A stretch of DNA of 64,000 nt from Rickettsiales bacterium (lineage in GTDB: Bacteria > Pseudomonadota > Alphaproteobacteria > Rickettsiales > SXRF01), in NCBI GenBank assembly GCA_041396965.1, contig JAWKXN010000001.1, forward strand, positions 1,302,001 through 1,366,000. The letters are read 5' to 3'. Both the position numbers and the translations under genes were made by a program. The notes below the pieces were generated by a model. That model was not told where the DNA came from. It made no database searches and was given only the letters and a program-made list of their open reading frames with translations. Every line of letters starts with the position of its first letter. The first letter of the stretch is position 1. Below, one piece after another: positions 44,715 through 53,336 of this stretch.

Positions 44715-44749
44715 AAAAAACGTGTGGAAGCTTACCACCTCCACACGTT
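44715..44749 (-). terminator. Terminator of rpsU, possibly bidirectional
   Basis: AACGTGTGGA (44719-44728) and TCCACACGTT (44740-44749) form a perfect 10-bp stem with an 11-base loop. On the minus strand it is followed by a T-run, so it ends the rpsU transcript; on the plus strand TCC then six A follow, so it is weaker there but may still stop the hydrolase transcript. Confidence 0.8.
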
Positions 44750-44772
44750 CCAAAAAATCCTAGCTAACAATG

Positions 44773-44973
44773 TTAATCGTTATAAGAGTTCTTACGAGCT
44801 AGCTTACGAGCTCTTCTTTTCGCCTCAGCGGATTCACGAACACGAGCTTCGGAAGGCTTCTCATAGTGGCGGCGCATTTTCATCTCACGAAAAAGTCCTT
44901 CACGCTGCATTTTCTTTTTAAGCGCGCGCAAAGCTTGATCCATGTTATTATCACGTACTACAACTTCTACCAA
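44773..44973 (-). CDS. rpsU: Ribosomal protein S21
   Basis: 66 residues. VVVRDNNMDQALRALKKKMQREG and REMKMRRHYEKPSEARVRE are the S21 signature, with a basic tail. The best start is TTG at 44973, preceded at 8 bases by a run of six G that serves as ribosome site; no ATG or GTG fits the family N-terminus. S21 helps the 30S subunit start translation. A single-gene transcript closed by the stem-loop at 44715-44749. Confidence 0.93.
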   Translation of the reverse strand: MVEVVVRDNNMDQALRALKKKMQREGLFREMKMRRHYEKPSEARVRESAEAKRRARKLARKNSYND

Positions 44974-45147
44974 ACTAAATACCCCCCTTCAAGGAACTCA
45001 AATATCCAAAATAATTATAATTAAAAAACAGGAAGCTTGATAACAAATAGCAATCTATTTGTCAAATAATGATAAATCTTGTAATCTCCACCGGTAACTA
45101 TAATATTTACGCTACTCTAGGCAAAACATATATCAAGCGACATCTTT

Positions 45148-45924
45148 ATGACCGATAGTATAGAGCAATATTTATCATTTGCCAACAGACTAGCAGATAT
45201 AAGCCGTGAAATATTACAAAAAAACTTTAATAATCAAATTGATATACAGCAAAAACCTGATAAAAGTCCCGTAACGGAGCTTGATATACGCATAGAACGA
45301 GAAATACGCTCACTTATTGAGAAAATATACCCTGAACATGGAATAATCGGAGAGGAATTAGGAAAACATAATGAAAAATCTGACTTCAAATGGATAATTG
45401 ACCCAATTGACGGCACTAAATTATTCATTGCTGGCTATCCCACATTTACCACTCTTATCGGCTTGTTATATAAAGAAAAACCAGTGATAGGCGTAATAGA
45501 TCAACCTATACTTGAACAACGATGGTCTGCCATATCTGGTCAGCTTACCACATATAACAATGAGAAAATTACTATAAATAGCAATAAATCACTAAAACAA
45601 GCTAATTTAGCGACCACCTCAACCGGATATTTTGATTCTGAACAACAACAAAAATTCAATAAGTTAAGCGAATTGACAGGAAATACTATATTAGGGGGCG
45701 ATGCTTATGCCTATATGATGCTTGCACAAGGTAGAATAGACATTGTAGTAGACGCAGGAATGAAACCATACGATTTCTGCGCCCTCCCACCTATTATAGA
45801 AGGCGCCGGAGGAATAATCACCGACTGGAACGGCAACCATCTTACCTGTTTATCTGATGGCAGCGTAATCGCGGCGGCAAATAAGAAAATACACATGGAA
45901 GCCCTGAAAAAACTGTCAGAGTAA
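45148..45924 (+). CDS. Inositol-monophosphatase-family phosphatase, HisN-like
   Basis: 258 residues. Metal ligands in IIGEELG (about 70), DPIDGTKLFIAG (about 90-100) and PYDFCALPPIIEGAGG (about 212-227). The family order and GYPTFTTLIGLLY resemble the histidinol-phosphatases of alphaproteobacteria (HisN) more than plain SuhB, though the split is hard by eye. With hisI in the window, a histidine role is plausible. Confidence 0.85.
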   Translation: MTDSIEQYLSFANRLADISREILQKNFNNQIDIQQKPDKSPVTELDIRIEREIRSLIEKIYPEHGIIGEELGKHNEKSDFKWIIDPIDGTKLFIAGYPTFTTLIGLLYKEKPVIGVIDQPILEQRWSAISGQLTTYNNEKITINSNKSLKQANLATTSTGYFDSEQQQKFNKLSELTGNTILGGDAYAYMMLAQGRIDIVVDAGMKPYDFCALPPIIEGAGGIITDWNGNHLTCLSDGSVIAAANKKIHMEALKKLSE

Positions 45925-45955
45925 TACCTAATTTGTGAATATAAAAGATAATCTT

Positions 45956-46639
45956 CTAGATGAAGCCAGAAAGCAACTCCAAAGTCCTGTTATGATTCTG
46001 GACGTGGGCGTGGTATGGAAAACCCCGATAATGCGTCGCGCTATACTCAGGATGAGCGGCAGCGTCATCACCATATAAAATCGCTGTACACCCTGTATTT
46101 TGAGCACATTCAAGATCAATCTCACTGTCACCAACAAACCACACGCCACTAGCTGGTGAGAAACCACTTCCGGCAAGTGCTAATTCTACAGGATCTATAA
46201 AAGGCTTATCACGATTAGCGTCAGTCGCGCCAACCACCTTGTCAAACAAATGATTCCAGCCAATATGCTCTACCTCTTTGCGTAAATTATCACCTTTTTT
46301 ATTACTCACCACCACGCTGTATAGCCCCATATCTTTTACCTTCTTCACAACAGATAAAGCCTCCGGCAATGCGCTAAGCCGCTCCAAATGAATCGCCCGA
46401 TAATTACTCTGATAAAGATCCGCCGCTTCCCGCCAATTATCACCAAAAATCTCAGGAAAAGAATCACGCATAGATTTACGCACCCTCTCCTTTACCTGCT
46501 CCATTGTCCATACTTCACGCCCCATAGCACCAAATGTCTTCGCTAGCGCGTCATGAATAGTTGGCCAAGTATCTACCAAAGTATTGTCCCAGTCAAAAAT
46601 CACCACTTCCGGTTTTGGTAAATCAACAATCTTACTCAC
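45956..46639 (-). CDS. HAD-family hydrolase (phosphoglycolate-phosphatase-like)
   Basis: 227 residues. HAD motif I DWDNTLVDT (16-24), motif II VVVSNKKG (about 120), a conserved Lys at about 145-150 and motif IV VWFVGDSEIDLECA. A helical cap lies between motifs I and II. The substrate is unknown. Its start touches the stop of the D-amino-acid transaminase gene (1-base overlap), so the two are co-translated. Confidence 0.87.
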   Translation of the reverse strand: MSKIVDLPKPEVVIFDWDNTLVDTWPTIHDALAKTFGAMGREVWTMEQVKERVRKSMRDSFPEIFGDNWREAADLYQSNYRAIHLERLSALPEALSVVKKVKDMGLYSVVVSNKKGDNLRKEVEHIGWNHLFDKVVGATDANRDKPFIDPVELALAGSGFSPASGVWFVGDSEIDLECAQNTGCTAILYGDDAAAHPEYSATHYRGFPYHAHVQNHNRTLELLSGFI

Positions 46640-47508
46640 TAAAACTTCTTTCCTGTTTGTTCATAAATATGGCTGTTATAAAGCATTTGCAGCTTGTTAG
46701 TCAGTTCACCAACTTTGCCATTTCCTATTACTTTATCACCTATCTTTACCACTGGTAGCACATTAATACTGGTGGAAGTAATAAACACTTCGGATGCCTC
46801 TACTAGCTCTTTAATACTAAACGACCTCTCTAAAACTGTAATCCCCATACTATTGGCAATATCAACAACCACCCCTCTAGTAATACCAGAAAGTATGGAC
46901 TCATCCGCCTGATGAGTAACAATATCACCCGATTTTGTAACTATAAATACATTAGAAGCTGCGCCCTCAGTTACAAATCCGTTTTTATCAACTAATATAA
47001 CTTCCTTGACCTTGTTACTTACCGCCTCCTGTTTTGCCAGTACATTCGCTAGTAATGATACTGACTTTATATCACACCTCCCCCAACGATTATCATTGTG
47101 AGTTATAACCTCAACACCATTTGTAAAATCCTGTGGCTTTGGAGTTTTTGCCCCACATATAGTAATTACTAAAGAAGGTCTAACATTTACAGAAGGAAAC
47201 GCGTGATCACGACGCGCCACTCCTCTTGTTATTTGGATATATATACCACCATCATCACGCCTGTTCCTACTTATAAGCTCACCAATAATAACCGGAAGCG
47301 CTTCCTTAGCTACCGGCATGGCTATCTCAAGCTCGTCAAGACTGCGCATAAGGCGGTTAATATGTGGCTCCATATCAAGCGGCATATGGCTGTAAAAAGC
47401 GATATACTCATATACACCGTCAGCAAATTGATAACCACGATCCTCTATGTGAACTACCGCTCTTTGATGATCTATATATCTTCCGTTAACATAAGAAATC
47501 CGTGCCAT
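46639..47508 (-). CDS. dat: Class IV aminotransferase, D-alanine aminotransferase-like
   Basis: 289 residues. Fold-type IV PLP enzyme: VHIEDRGYQFADGVYEY at the N-terminus, R in PHINRLMRSLDEL, IYIQITRGVARRDHAFP, the PLP lysine in CDIKSVSLLANVLAKQ, and EGAASNVFIV. The RGYQFADGVYE region and length match D-amino acid transaminase, which makes D-alanine and D-glutamate for peptidoglycan, rather than IlvE. Paired with a HAD phosphatase. Confidence 0.88.
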   Translation of the reverse strand: MARISYVNGRYIDHQRAVVHIEDRGYQFADGVYEYIAFYSHMPLDMEPHINRLMRSLDELEIAMPVAKEALPVIIGELISRNRRDDGGIYIQITRGVARRDHAFPSVNVRPSLVITICGAKTPKPQDFTNGVEVITHNDNRWGRCDIKSVSLLANVLAKQEAVSNKVKEVILVDKNGFVTEGAASNVFIVTKSGDIVTHQADESILSGITRGVVVDIANSMGITVLERSFSIKELVEASEVFITSTSINVLPVVKIGDKVIGNGKVGELTNKLQMLYNSHIYEQTGKKF

Positions 47509-47613
47509 ATAAATACTCTTACCAAAAAAATTAAATATATTTTACTAAATTTAATAAAATATGTATAATACATAACGAATAAACAATTAAATAATATTAC
47601 TATCTGAAAACAA

Positions 47614-48519
47614 ATGAATATAATGATGGACAACACAGTAACACAGTTTGATATAGCAAAAAATGACTTTATACAGCAACAGGTAAAAATCATAAACCTG
47701 TTAGAAAAGCATTCTTTACATGAAGAAAGTAAAATATTCGCTGATTTTACCGATGATTTAATTGACAAAACAATAAAGTATAACAACCACAACTCATCTA
47801 AAACAGGACAAAAAGAGCTAATACTATCTGCCAAAATAAAATTAAACTATAGCGTTCACAACGCCATTGAGGAAGAGTTAAAACTTGGTGTAAATCCAGC
47901 AGTAAAGAGGCGTATAAATAATATTATACATTCTTTTATATCCTTATCTAAATTAGACGCTAACCAGCTAATATCAGCAAAATATGAAATAACTCAGGAA
48001 GATAAAGAAAGAGCTAAAAATTTTTATGACACTATACGTTTGGAGAAGACGAATATTCCGAGTAATTCTCTCTTAAGTGACAGAACCAAAACAAAATTCT
48101 CTAATGCGGAAAAAGAATTTACTAAAAAATTTTCGGAGCTCGCTAGAACTCTAGCAAAGAACACAGATTGTGTAAGTTATACAGGAGAAGAAATCGCTAT
48201 TATACATGACGCTAGTGATAAATTTATTCGCTCAATCAAAAACCATGTTACTGCGTTTTCTGGTACAAATAATATAGAAAGACTGAAATATATATACACT
48301 CTAAACACTGATAAGCTAGTCGCAGCAAGCCAGCAAATGAAGAAAATACACAACGAAATTAAAAGTATAATTACAAATCCATCTCTTAATAACGAACAAA
48401 AAAAGAAAGCTGTAAACAATAAAGCCAAAGAATACGAAAATAAACTAAATGATATGACCGAAAAAATAAATAAGCTTACCAAATTTATCAATAATAGAAA
48501 CCAATCTATAGAGCGCTAA
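47614..48519 (+). CDS. Orphan helical protein
   Basis: 301 residues, mostly helix, basic, Lys/Asn-rich, with no membrane segment or signal peptide. Likely coiled coil at the C-terminal end (about 235-295, MKKIHNEIKSII then NKAKEYENKLNDMTEKINKL). No family is recognised. A normal -35/-10 pair, TTTACT-N17-TATAAT (47541-47569), precedes it rather than the direct-repeat box of the other orphan proteins. Coiled-coil orphan proteins beside a T4SS are potential effectors, but nothing here ties this one to secretion. Confidence 0.65.
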   Translation: MNIMMDNTVTQFDIAKNDFIQQQVKIINLLEKHSLHEESKIFADFTDDLIDKTIKYNNHNSSKTGQKELILSAKIKLNYSVHNAIEEELKLGVNPAVKRRINNIIHSFISLSKLDANQLISAKYEITQEDKERAKNFYDTIRLEKTNIPSNSLLSDRTKTKFSNAEKEFTKKFSELARTLAKNTDCVSYTGEEIAIIHDASDKFIRSIKNHVTAFSGTNNIERLKYIYTLNTDKLVAASQQMKKIHNEIKSIITNPSLNNEQKKKAVNNKAKEYENKLNDMTEKINKLTKFINNRNQSIER

Positions 48520-48525
48520 AAAACA

Positions 48526-50385
48526 CTAAAAACGCTCAATATCCTTAAGACCACCGGATAAAAAGCTACGTGGACTATAGCCAAAATCTTTCTTCGCGTC
48601 ATCATGGAAGAACATTAAGTCATCATTCATTCTTCTAGCGATCTCACCATTTACATGTTTTTTCCTAGATATTTTGCCCACGATATCCAAAATGAATGGC
48701 AACATCGTGCTATTTATTACCCTCACTTTTTTACCATATAAAGCGAATATCTTAGCGAGCATATCCCTATAACCAAGAACTTGACCACCACTTAAATTAT
48801 AAGATTTACCATAAGTATTTGTATTTTCCATAGAGTTTATTATCGCGATCGCCACATCATCAGCGTGCACCGGCTGCCTGCGCCCAACAGCCGGAGGATA
48901 AACACACATAAAACCAAAACGACGGATTATTTTCGCTATATTAGTTATTCTCACGTCAATTCCCATACCATATATCTGTGTCGGTCTAAAAACAGTGTAA
49001 TTTATTCCATATTTCCCACATTTCTCTGTCAACAATTCTTCCGCTGCTTGTAGCTTCAACACAAAATCTTTCTCAAACTCATTATTTGAAAGCAGCTTAG
49101 TAAACACCGACGTAGAACTGATAGCTATTATGCGCTTAGCTTCCGATTCCTTAAGCATTTCTACAAGTGGAGGTAATTGCCAAAGCGGCGCGCAATGTAC
49201 GACAGCGTCAACACAATAGCCGTCAAGGCTGACATCATGATCGGTCAAATCACCTTTCAGCCAACGCAAATGTGAGTGATAATACGGCACTTCATCGCTC
49301 CTACTAATAGCAAGCACCGCCGCTCCAGACGCTATCAAACGACGTATAACACAGAGCCCAACTTGGCTGGTAGCTCCTGTTACCAAAACAATCTTCTTCT
49401 CAAGATTTTTATTTCGTGATAAATCAACGTCACCAAGCGCTAATATCAACAATCTCTTGATCATTATATCATCAAAATGCGTATTAAAGCTGTCTCTCTT
49501 TTTGCGTAAAGCTCCGTACACGCTACACAACGAAGCCATTATAAATGCGCGTGCCATAACCAAAGAATTAATTATAAACAACGTACCAATTATATAATGA
49601 CCAGAAAAAAACTTCTTTATATACCTCACAAGGTTCTTACTCTTACTCAAGAGCTGCGCGAACGAAAGCCTTAGAGAGTTATTGTCAGGCAGATGTGTTA
49701 CTTTAACAGTCGGATCACATAAAACACGACCACCAATCTGTTTAGCCCTAAGTGTTAGGTCTAATTCCTCATCCTGCTGATAATACTCCTCATCAAACCC
49801 ACCAAGTTTTTTGAAATCAGATGATTTTATACATATACAAGCGCTAGATACCGCAACCACATCAAAAGGCTTTTTATCCTGCTCCTCCAACCTTTCATTT
49901 ATCATTTCCTGTGATTTAGCCCACATTTTCCTAGCAGCAGAACGTAATGAAATTACGTCAAGAAAAGCAGTTTTTGGAGTGACAACCTTCGTCCTTAAAA
50001 TTGTGTTATAACTATTATCATAGCGCTGAACAACCCCACTGCTTATAAACGCCTTCTTTTCACTTCCTAAAATATCAACAAGCCTAGTAATGGCATCCGG
50101 CGCTAATAAATAATTTGACTTGAGAAATAATAAGTAATCTGAGGAAGCTTGCTTAGCGGCTATGTTACAGCATCTTGAATAAAGCAAACTATCATAGCCA
50201 GATATTATTCTTATTTTTGTCTCAGAAAGTGCTCTTTGCTGAAGACGAGACATAACGGTTGGTGAGTTACCATTATCAAACACTATAATTTCAGTTAAAT
50301 TTTCCTGTCTAAGAACACTCTCTATGGTGGCGAACAACAACGCTCCACCATCTTCAGCAACAATAATGACACTACAGGAACTCAC
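48526..50385 (-). CDS. Glycosyltransferase family 2 - NAD-dependent epimerase fusion
   Basis: 619 residues from a GTG at 50385 with a G-rich site upstream. Residues 1 to about 240 are a GT-A glycosyltransferase: SVIIVAEDGGALLFATIESVLRQ, LFLKSNYLLAPDA and GGFDEEYYQQDEELDLTLRAKQIGG. A hydrophobic segment near 270-300 (IIGTLFIINSLVMARAFIMASL) suggests membrane association. Residues about 330-619 are an extended SDR with VLVTGATSQVGLCVIRRL and VFRPTQIYGMG. Where the YxxxK motif should be, the sequence reads DFVLKLQAAEE: the lysine is there, the tyrosine is not. So the SDR part may be non-catalytic or a binding module. Probably acts in surface polysaccharide synthesis. Confidence 0.85.
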   Translation of the reverse strand: MSSCSVIIVAEDGGALLFATIESVLRQENLTEIIVFDNGNSPTVMSRLQQRALSETKIRIISGYDSLLYSRCCNIAAKQASSDYLLFLKSNYLLAPDAITRLVDILGSEKKAFISSGVVQRYDNSYNTILRTKVVTPKTAFLDVISLRSAARKMWAKSQEMINERLEEQDKKPFDVVAVSSACICIKSSDFKKLGGFDEEYYQQDEELDLTLRAKQIGGRVLCDPTVKVTHLPDNNSLRLSFAQLLSKSKNLVRYIKKFFSGHYIIGTLFIINSLVMARAFIMASLCSVYGALRKKRDSFNTHFDDIMIKRLLILALGDVDLSRNKNLEKKIVLVTGATSQVGLCVIRRLIASGAAVLAISRSDEVPYYHSHLRWLKGDLTDHDVSLDGYCVDAVVHCAPLWQLPPLVEMLKESEAKRIIAISSTSVFTKLLSNNEFEKDFVLKLQAAEELLTEKCGKYGINYTVFRPTQIYGMGIDVRITNIAKIIRRFGFMCVYPPAVGRRQPVHADDVAIAIINSMENTNTYGKSYNLSGGQVLGYRDMLAKIFALYGKKVRVINSTMLPFILDIVGKISRKKHVNGEIARRMNDDLMFFHDDAKKDFGYSPRSFLSGGLKDIERF

Positions 50386-50476
50386 CCTAAACCCCCCCTG
50401 CGTATAGTTTTACAATATTAATTCTAACTTGCAAGCTACCTATATAATTTATCGCCATCAAAAATCTAACCACTTA

Positions 50477-51271
50477 CTATCTTATATAAAAATCAACAGG
50501 TATTAGAAACTCATGTAAGTCACCACTAGGGTAATTATCAGGCACAGCCGGAACTGGATTTGCCCTTCTTACCATATCAAATGCCGCCTTATCTAACTCT
50601 GTATAACCAGTGCTATACTCAAGAGCGCGATAGCGTATGTTACCTCTTCTATCTATCCTGATACGAATTTTCGTCTCACCTTGCATCATTCTAGCTCTCG
50701 CTATCTCTGGATAAACCTTAAATTTCTGTATCCACAACGAAATTATCTGCTCATATCTAGCCCTTATCTCAGCATCACTAGAGTCACTATTGCCAAGCTT
50801 ATTACCATAATTACTATATTTGAATTTTGATGGCATAGCCCTTACAAATTGTCTTGGTGAGGAAACATCATCACTAATTGGAGCGTCCTCTGTTTGTGCT
50901 GTATCAGGCATTTTTTGTGGAACTTCTGCTTTACTATCAGGCTTATCTTCAGATTCACCATCACTTTTCTTGGTTGCCGTCTTAGGCGCTTTTTTACGTA
51001 CAAATTTCGTGAGCTCCGCTTCTAACTGCTTTGAGTTATCCGCCTCCGGTTGTGGATTCTCCTCTTCTTCCTCAATAAATCTGGTATTATCATCACCAAG
51101 CCTTATATTAATCGTGTGAACCACTACATCTTTTACTTCCATATGTGGCATCATCATCCATCCAAGCAAGGCTAATATATGCAAAGCAATCGCCATAATA
51201 AAAGCCGCTATAAAATATGAATAACCAAGATATTCAAAAGGAATTGTTTTTCTTTTTATAATAGAAGACAT
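50477..51271 (-). CDS. tonB: TonB-family energy transducer
   Basis: 264 residues. One N-terminal membrane helix (about 18-42), a long Glu/Lys/Pro/Ser periplasmic spacer (about 65-160) and a C-terminal TonB domain (about 180-264) with KFKVYPEIARARMMQGETKIRIRID and YTELDKAAFDMVRRANPVP. It passes proton-motive force from ExbB-ExbD to outer-membrane receptors. Last gene of exbB-exbD-exbD-tonB; 91 bases separate it from the downstream glycosyltransferase start. Confidence 0.9.
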   Translation of the reverse strand: MSSIIKRKTIPFEYLGYSYFIAAFIMAIALHILALLGWMMMPHMEVKDVVVHTINIRLGDDNTRFIEEEEENPQPEADNSKQLEAELTKFVRKKAPKTATKKSDGESEDKPDSKAEVPQKMPDTAQTEDAPISDDVSSPRQFVRAMPSKFKYSNYGNKLGNSDSSDAEIRARYEQIISLWIQKFKVYPEIARARMMQGETKIRIRIDRRGNIRYRALEYSTGYTELDKAAFDMVRRANPVPAVPDNYPSGDLHEFLIPVDFYIR

Positions 51272-51278
51272 TTTATAC

Positions 51279-51692
51279 CTACTCCTTCAGATCAGCCACT
51301 GATTGAGTAAGCAATGAAAGATTCTTACCACCCGCCGCTTTAATCGCATCCATAATCTCTATCATACGATTAGCGGGAACAACAGCGTCCGCGCGTACAG
51401 TAATAACTTTTAATGGATTTTCTGACAATTCAGGAGTTAACTGCTGCTGTAATTCCTCAATGGTAAGAAGCTCATCATTATATATAATTTCATCGTGACG
51501 ACCAAGAAGTATAGACACATGTCCCTCATCCATCATATGTCCTTGATGAGAAACCGGTGGATCTATTGGGATAATCTCAAACTTCTCTATTCTACCTGAT
51601 ACCATAAAAAATATTAATAGGAACATTGATATGTCAATAAGCGGAACTAGGCTAATAATTATTTTCTTCTTACGAGTACGTGAAAAATCCAT
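51279..51692 (-). CDS. exbD: ExbD/TolR-family protein, second copy
   Basis: 137 residues. A short N-terminus with KKKIIISLVPLIDISMFLLIFFMV (one membrane helix with the conserved Asp, about residue 19) and a periplasmic domain ending AIKAAGGKNLSLLTQ. It pairs with the other ExbD 9 bases upstream and TonB 8 downstream. Two ExbD copies are usual in some proteobacterial TonB systems. Confidence 0.92.
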   Translation of the reverse strand: MDFSRTRKKKIIISLVPLIDISMFLLIFFMVSGRIEKFEIIPIDPPVSHQGHMMDEGHVSILLGRHDEIIYNDELLTIEELQQQLTPELSENPLKVITVRADAVVPANRMIEIMDAIKAAGGKNLSLLTQSVADLKE

Positions 51693-51701
51693 AATTATCT
51701 C

Positions 51702-52190
51702 CTAATCACCACCACCAGAATTCTTACCTAACGACTTGCTATCAAGATTTTCCTCCTTAAATCCAGAATCATCATCGCCCGCCATATCATCATCATTACT
51801 AATCCATTTGCGAACAAAAAGACTCTTACCACCTGCCTCTGTCACCCTATCCATAACCGCTACCAATTGTTGCATGGTCACCCCCTCAGCGGTAAGCAAC
51901 ATAACTGGAAAATATGGATCTTCAGAAAACAACCTAACTAATGTCTCACTCAGTTCTTCCGGCTCAACATGACGTTTACCAAGTATTATCTTTCCGTTTT
52001 CCTGAATAAAAATATGGGTAACTTCTTTTTTATTCTCCACCTTACCAGCTGACGGCAACATCAACTCAACAGATTCTATACGCATAAAAGAAGTCGTAAG
52101 CATAAAAAATATAATAAGGATAAACACCACATCAATAAGAGGTGTTAGTGGTAAATTTATACTATTACGTTTTATCCTTTCAAATTCCAT
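51702..52190 (-). CDS. exbD: ExbD/TolR-family protein, first copy
   Basis: 162 residues. SINLPLTPLIDVVFILIIFFML carries the proton-pathway Asp (about 20) in the single membrane helix. The periplasmic part ends VTEAGGKSLFVRKW, then an unusual acidic, Gly/Asp-rich tail (about 140-162) not seen in the other copy. Follows exbB by 24 bases. Confidence 0.92.
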   Translation of the reverse strand: MEFERIKRNSINLPLTPLIDVVFILIIFFMLTTSFMRIESVELMLPSAGKVENKKEVTHIFIQENGKIILGKRHVEPEELSETLVRLFSEDPYFPVMLLTAEGVTMQQLVAVMDRVTEAGGKSLFVRKWISNDDDMAGDDDSGFKEENLDSKSLGKNSGGGD

Positions 52191-52213
52191 ACAAACCCTA
52201 ATATCTTATTGTC

Positions 52214-53011
52214 TTAGTATTTAGGACTCAATAAATGAAGCGTGGACATTTTTTTAGGAGCGTTCTGAGATTTCTTCTCATTCTCTTTTTCCTCTTCTGT
52301 CTGCTTTTTCTGTTTCGCTTCTACTTCTTGCCTTTTTCTATCTTCTTCAGCTTTTTTAGCTTGCTCTATAGCAAGCAACCTCTCATTGCGGCGAAACTCA
52401 TCCTCAAGAGCTAATATCTGGACAGACACATCCTTCATAGTAGCTCTTACTCTTTCAATTATACCATCTAGTACATAATGCATAGCAAGAGCTGGAATAG
52501 CCACAGCAAGACCAGCGGCAGTGGTAAGTAACGCTTCCCATATACCACCGGCGAGAATAGAAGGATCTACCCTTGTTCCAGCGGAGCTTAATTTTGAGAA
52601 AGAGTTTATCATCCCAAGAACCGTACCAAGCAACCCCATAAGTGGTGAGATCATCGCTGTCATCTCTAAACCACGCAGGTGAGACTCAAGGTAGGATATA
52701 TCAGCCGATCCAACACGTGTTATCTCAGCCTCTTTACTTTTTTGTGACATTTCACGATTGGCGACACACTCAAAAGTAACTCGCATGATGCGAGCGATTG
52801 GTCCTCTGATAGTTTCTAAAGTTTTAGTAGCTTGAGTACGGTCTCCTTGCTTTATATCACGCAACACTGGATCAATAAACTTTCTGTCAAATACATTAGA
52901 TCTCTTAAACTGTATAAGCTTAAAAATCACTACCGTAACAGCGTACACTGACAACAAAGCCATAGCGTACATCACAAAACCACCTTTACTGAATATATAA
53001 ATATCCTGCAT
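52214..53011 (-). CDS. exbB: ExbB/TolQ-family proton channel protein
   Basis: 265 residues. Three membrane helices with the MotA/TolQ/ExbB core: GLEMTAMISPLMGLLGTVLGMI and GGIWEALLTTAAGLAVAIPALAMHY. After about residue 205 there is a long Lys/Glu/Gln tail (AIEQAKKAEEDRKRQEVE), probably coiled coil, which ordinary ExbB lacks. First gene of the TonB operon; its promoter must lie in the 325-base gap upstream (53012-53336). Confidence 0.92.
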   Translation of the reverse strand: MQDIYIFSKGGFVMYAMALLSVYAVTVVIFKLIQFKRSNVFDRKFIDPVLRDIKQGDRTQATKTLETIRGPIARIMRVTFECVANREMSQKSKEAEITRVGSADISYLESHLRGLEMTAMISPLMGLLGTVLGMINSFSKLSSAGTRVDPSILAGGIWEALLTTAAGLAVAIPALAMHYVLDGIIERVRATMKDVSVQILALEDEFRRNERLLAIEQAKKAEEDRKRQEVEAKQKKQTEEEKENEKKSQNAPKKMSTLHLLSPKY

Positions 53012-53246
53012 TTTTTTCTCCGCCTAAAACTATAACCATTCAACTTTATTCTTACTCACAAAAACAAAGTATATATGACATAACAACATGGCTATAAAAA
53101 GCAAATAATGAAAATTATTTTTTTATGAGATCATTGCAACCAAGTGAGACCGCGACCATGTTTCATACGACAGAACACCGTCATGACGAACATATTTAGA
53201 AAATAATAAATATCTTTTTGTGGTTTATGAGCCTTATCTTCTTATC

Positions 53247-53286
53247 CCCTCTCCCTCAGGGATAGGGTTAGGGTGAGGGTGAGGGC
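53247..53286. repeat. CCCTCTCCCT-type intergenic repeat with G-quadruplex motif
   Basis: Within the 53012-53336 gap. It starts CCCTCTCCCTCAGGG and ends with four GGG tracts at 53265-53267, 53271-53273, 53277-53279 and 53283-53285, each separated by three bases (TTA, TGA, TGA), which can form a G-quadruplex on the plus strand. This type of repeat recurs between genes in many bacterial genomes. The rest of the gap is A/T-rich and should hold the exbB promoter. Confidence 0.65.
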
Positions 53287-53336
53287 TAAATGTTAGTTGA
53301 TGGAATAACAAACGGCTCTAGCTATCACCCCACGCG

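Noticed and set aside
47541..47569. Another copy of the T4SS-type direct-repeat box before the orphan gene at 47614
   Set aside because: The 11-bp register is only A/T-rich sequence with no GTCA or TTAAC half-sites; an ordinary -35/-10 pair explains the promoter.
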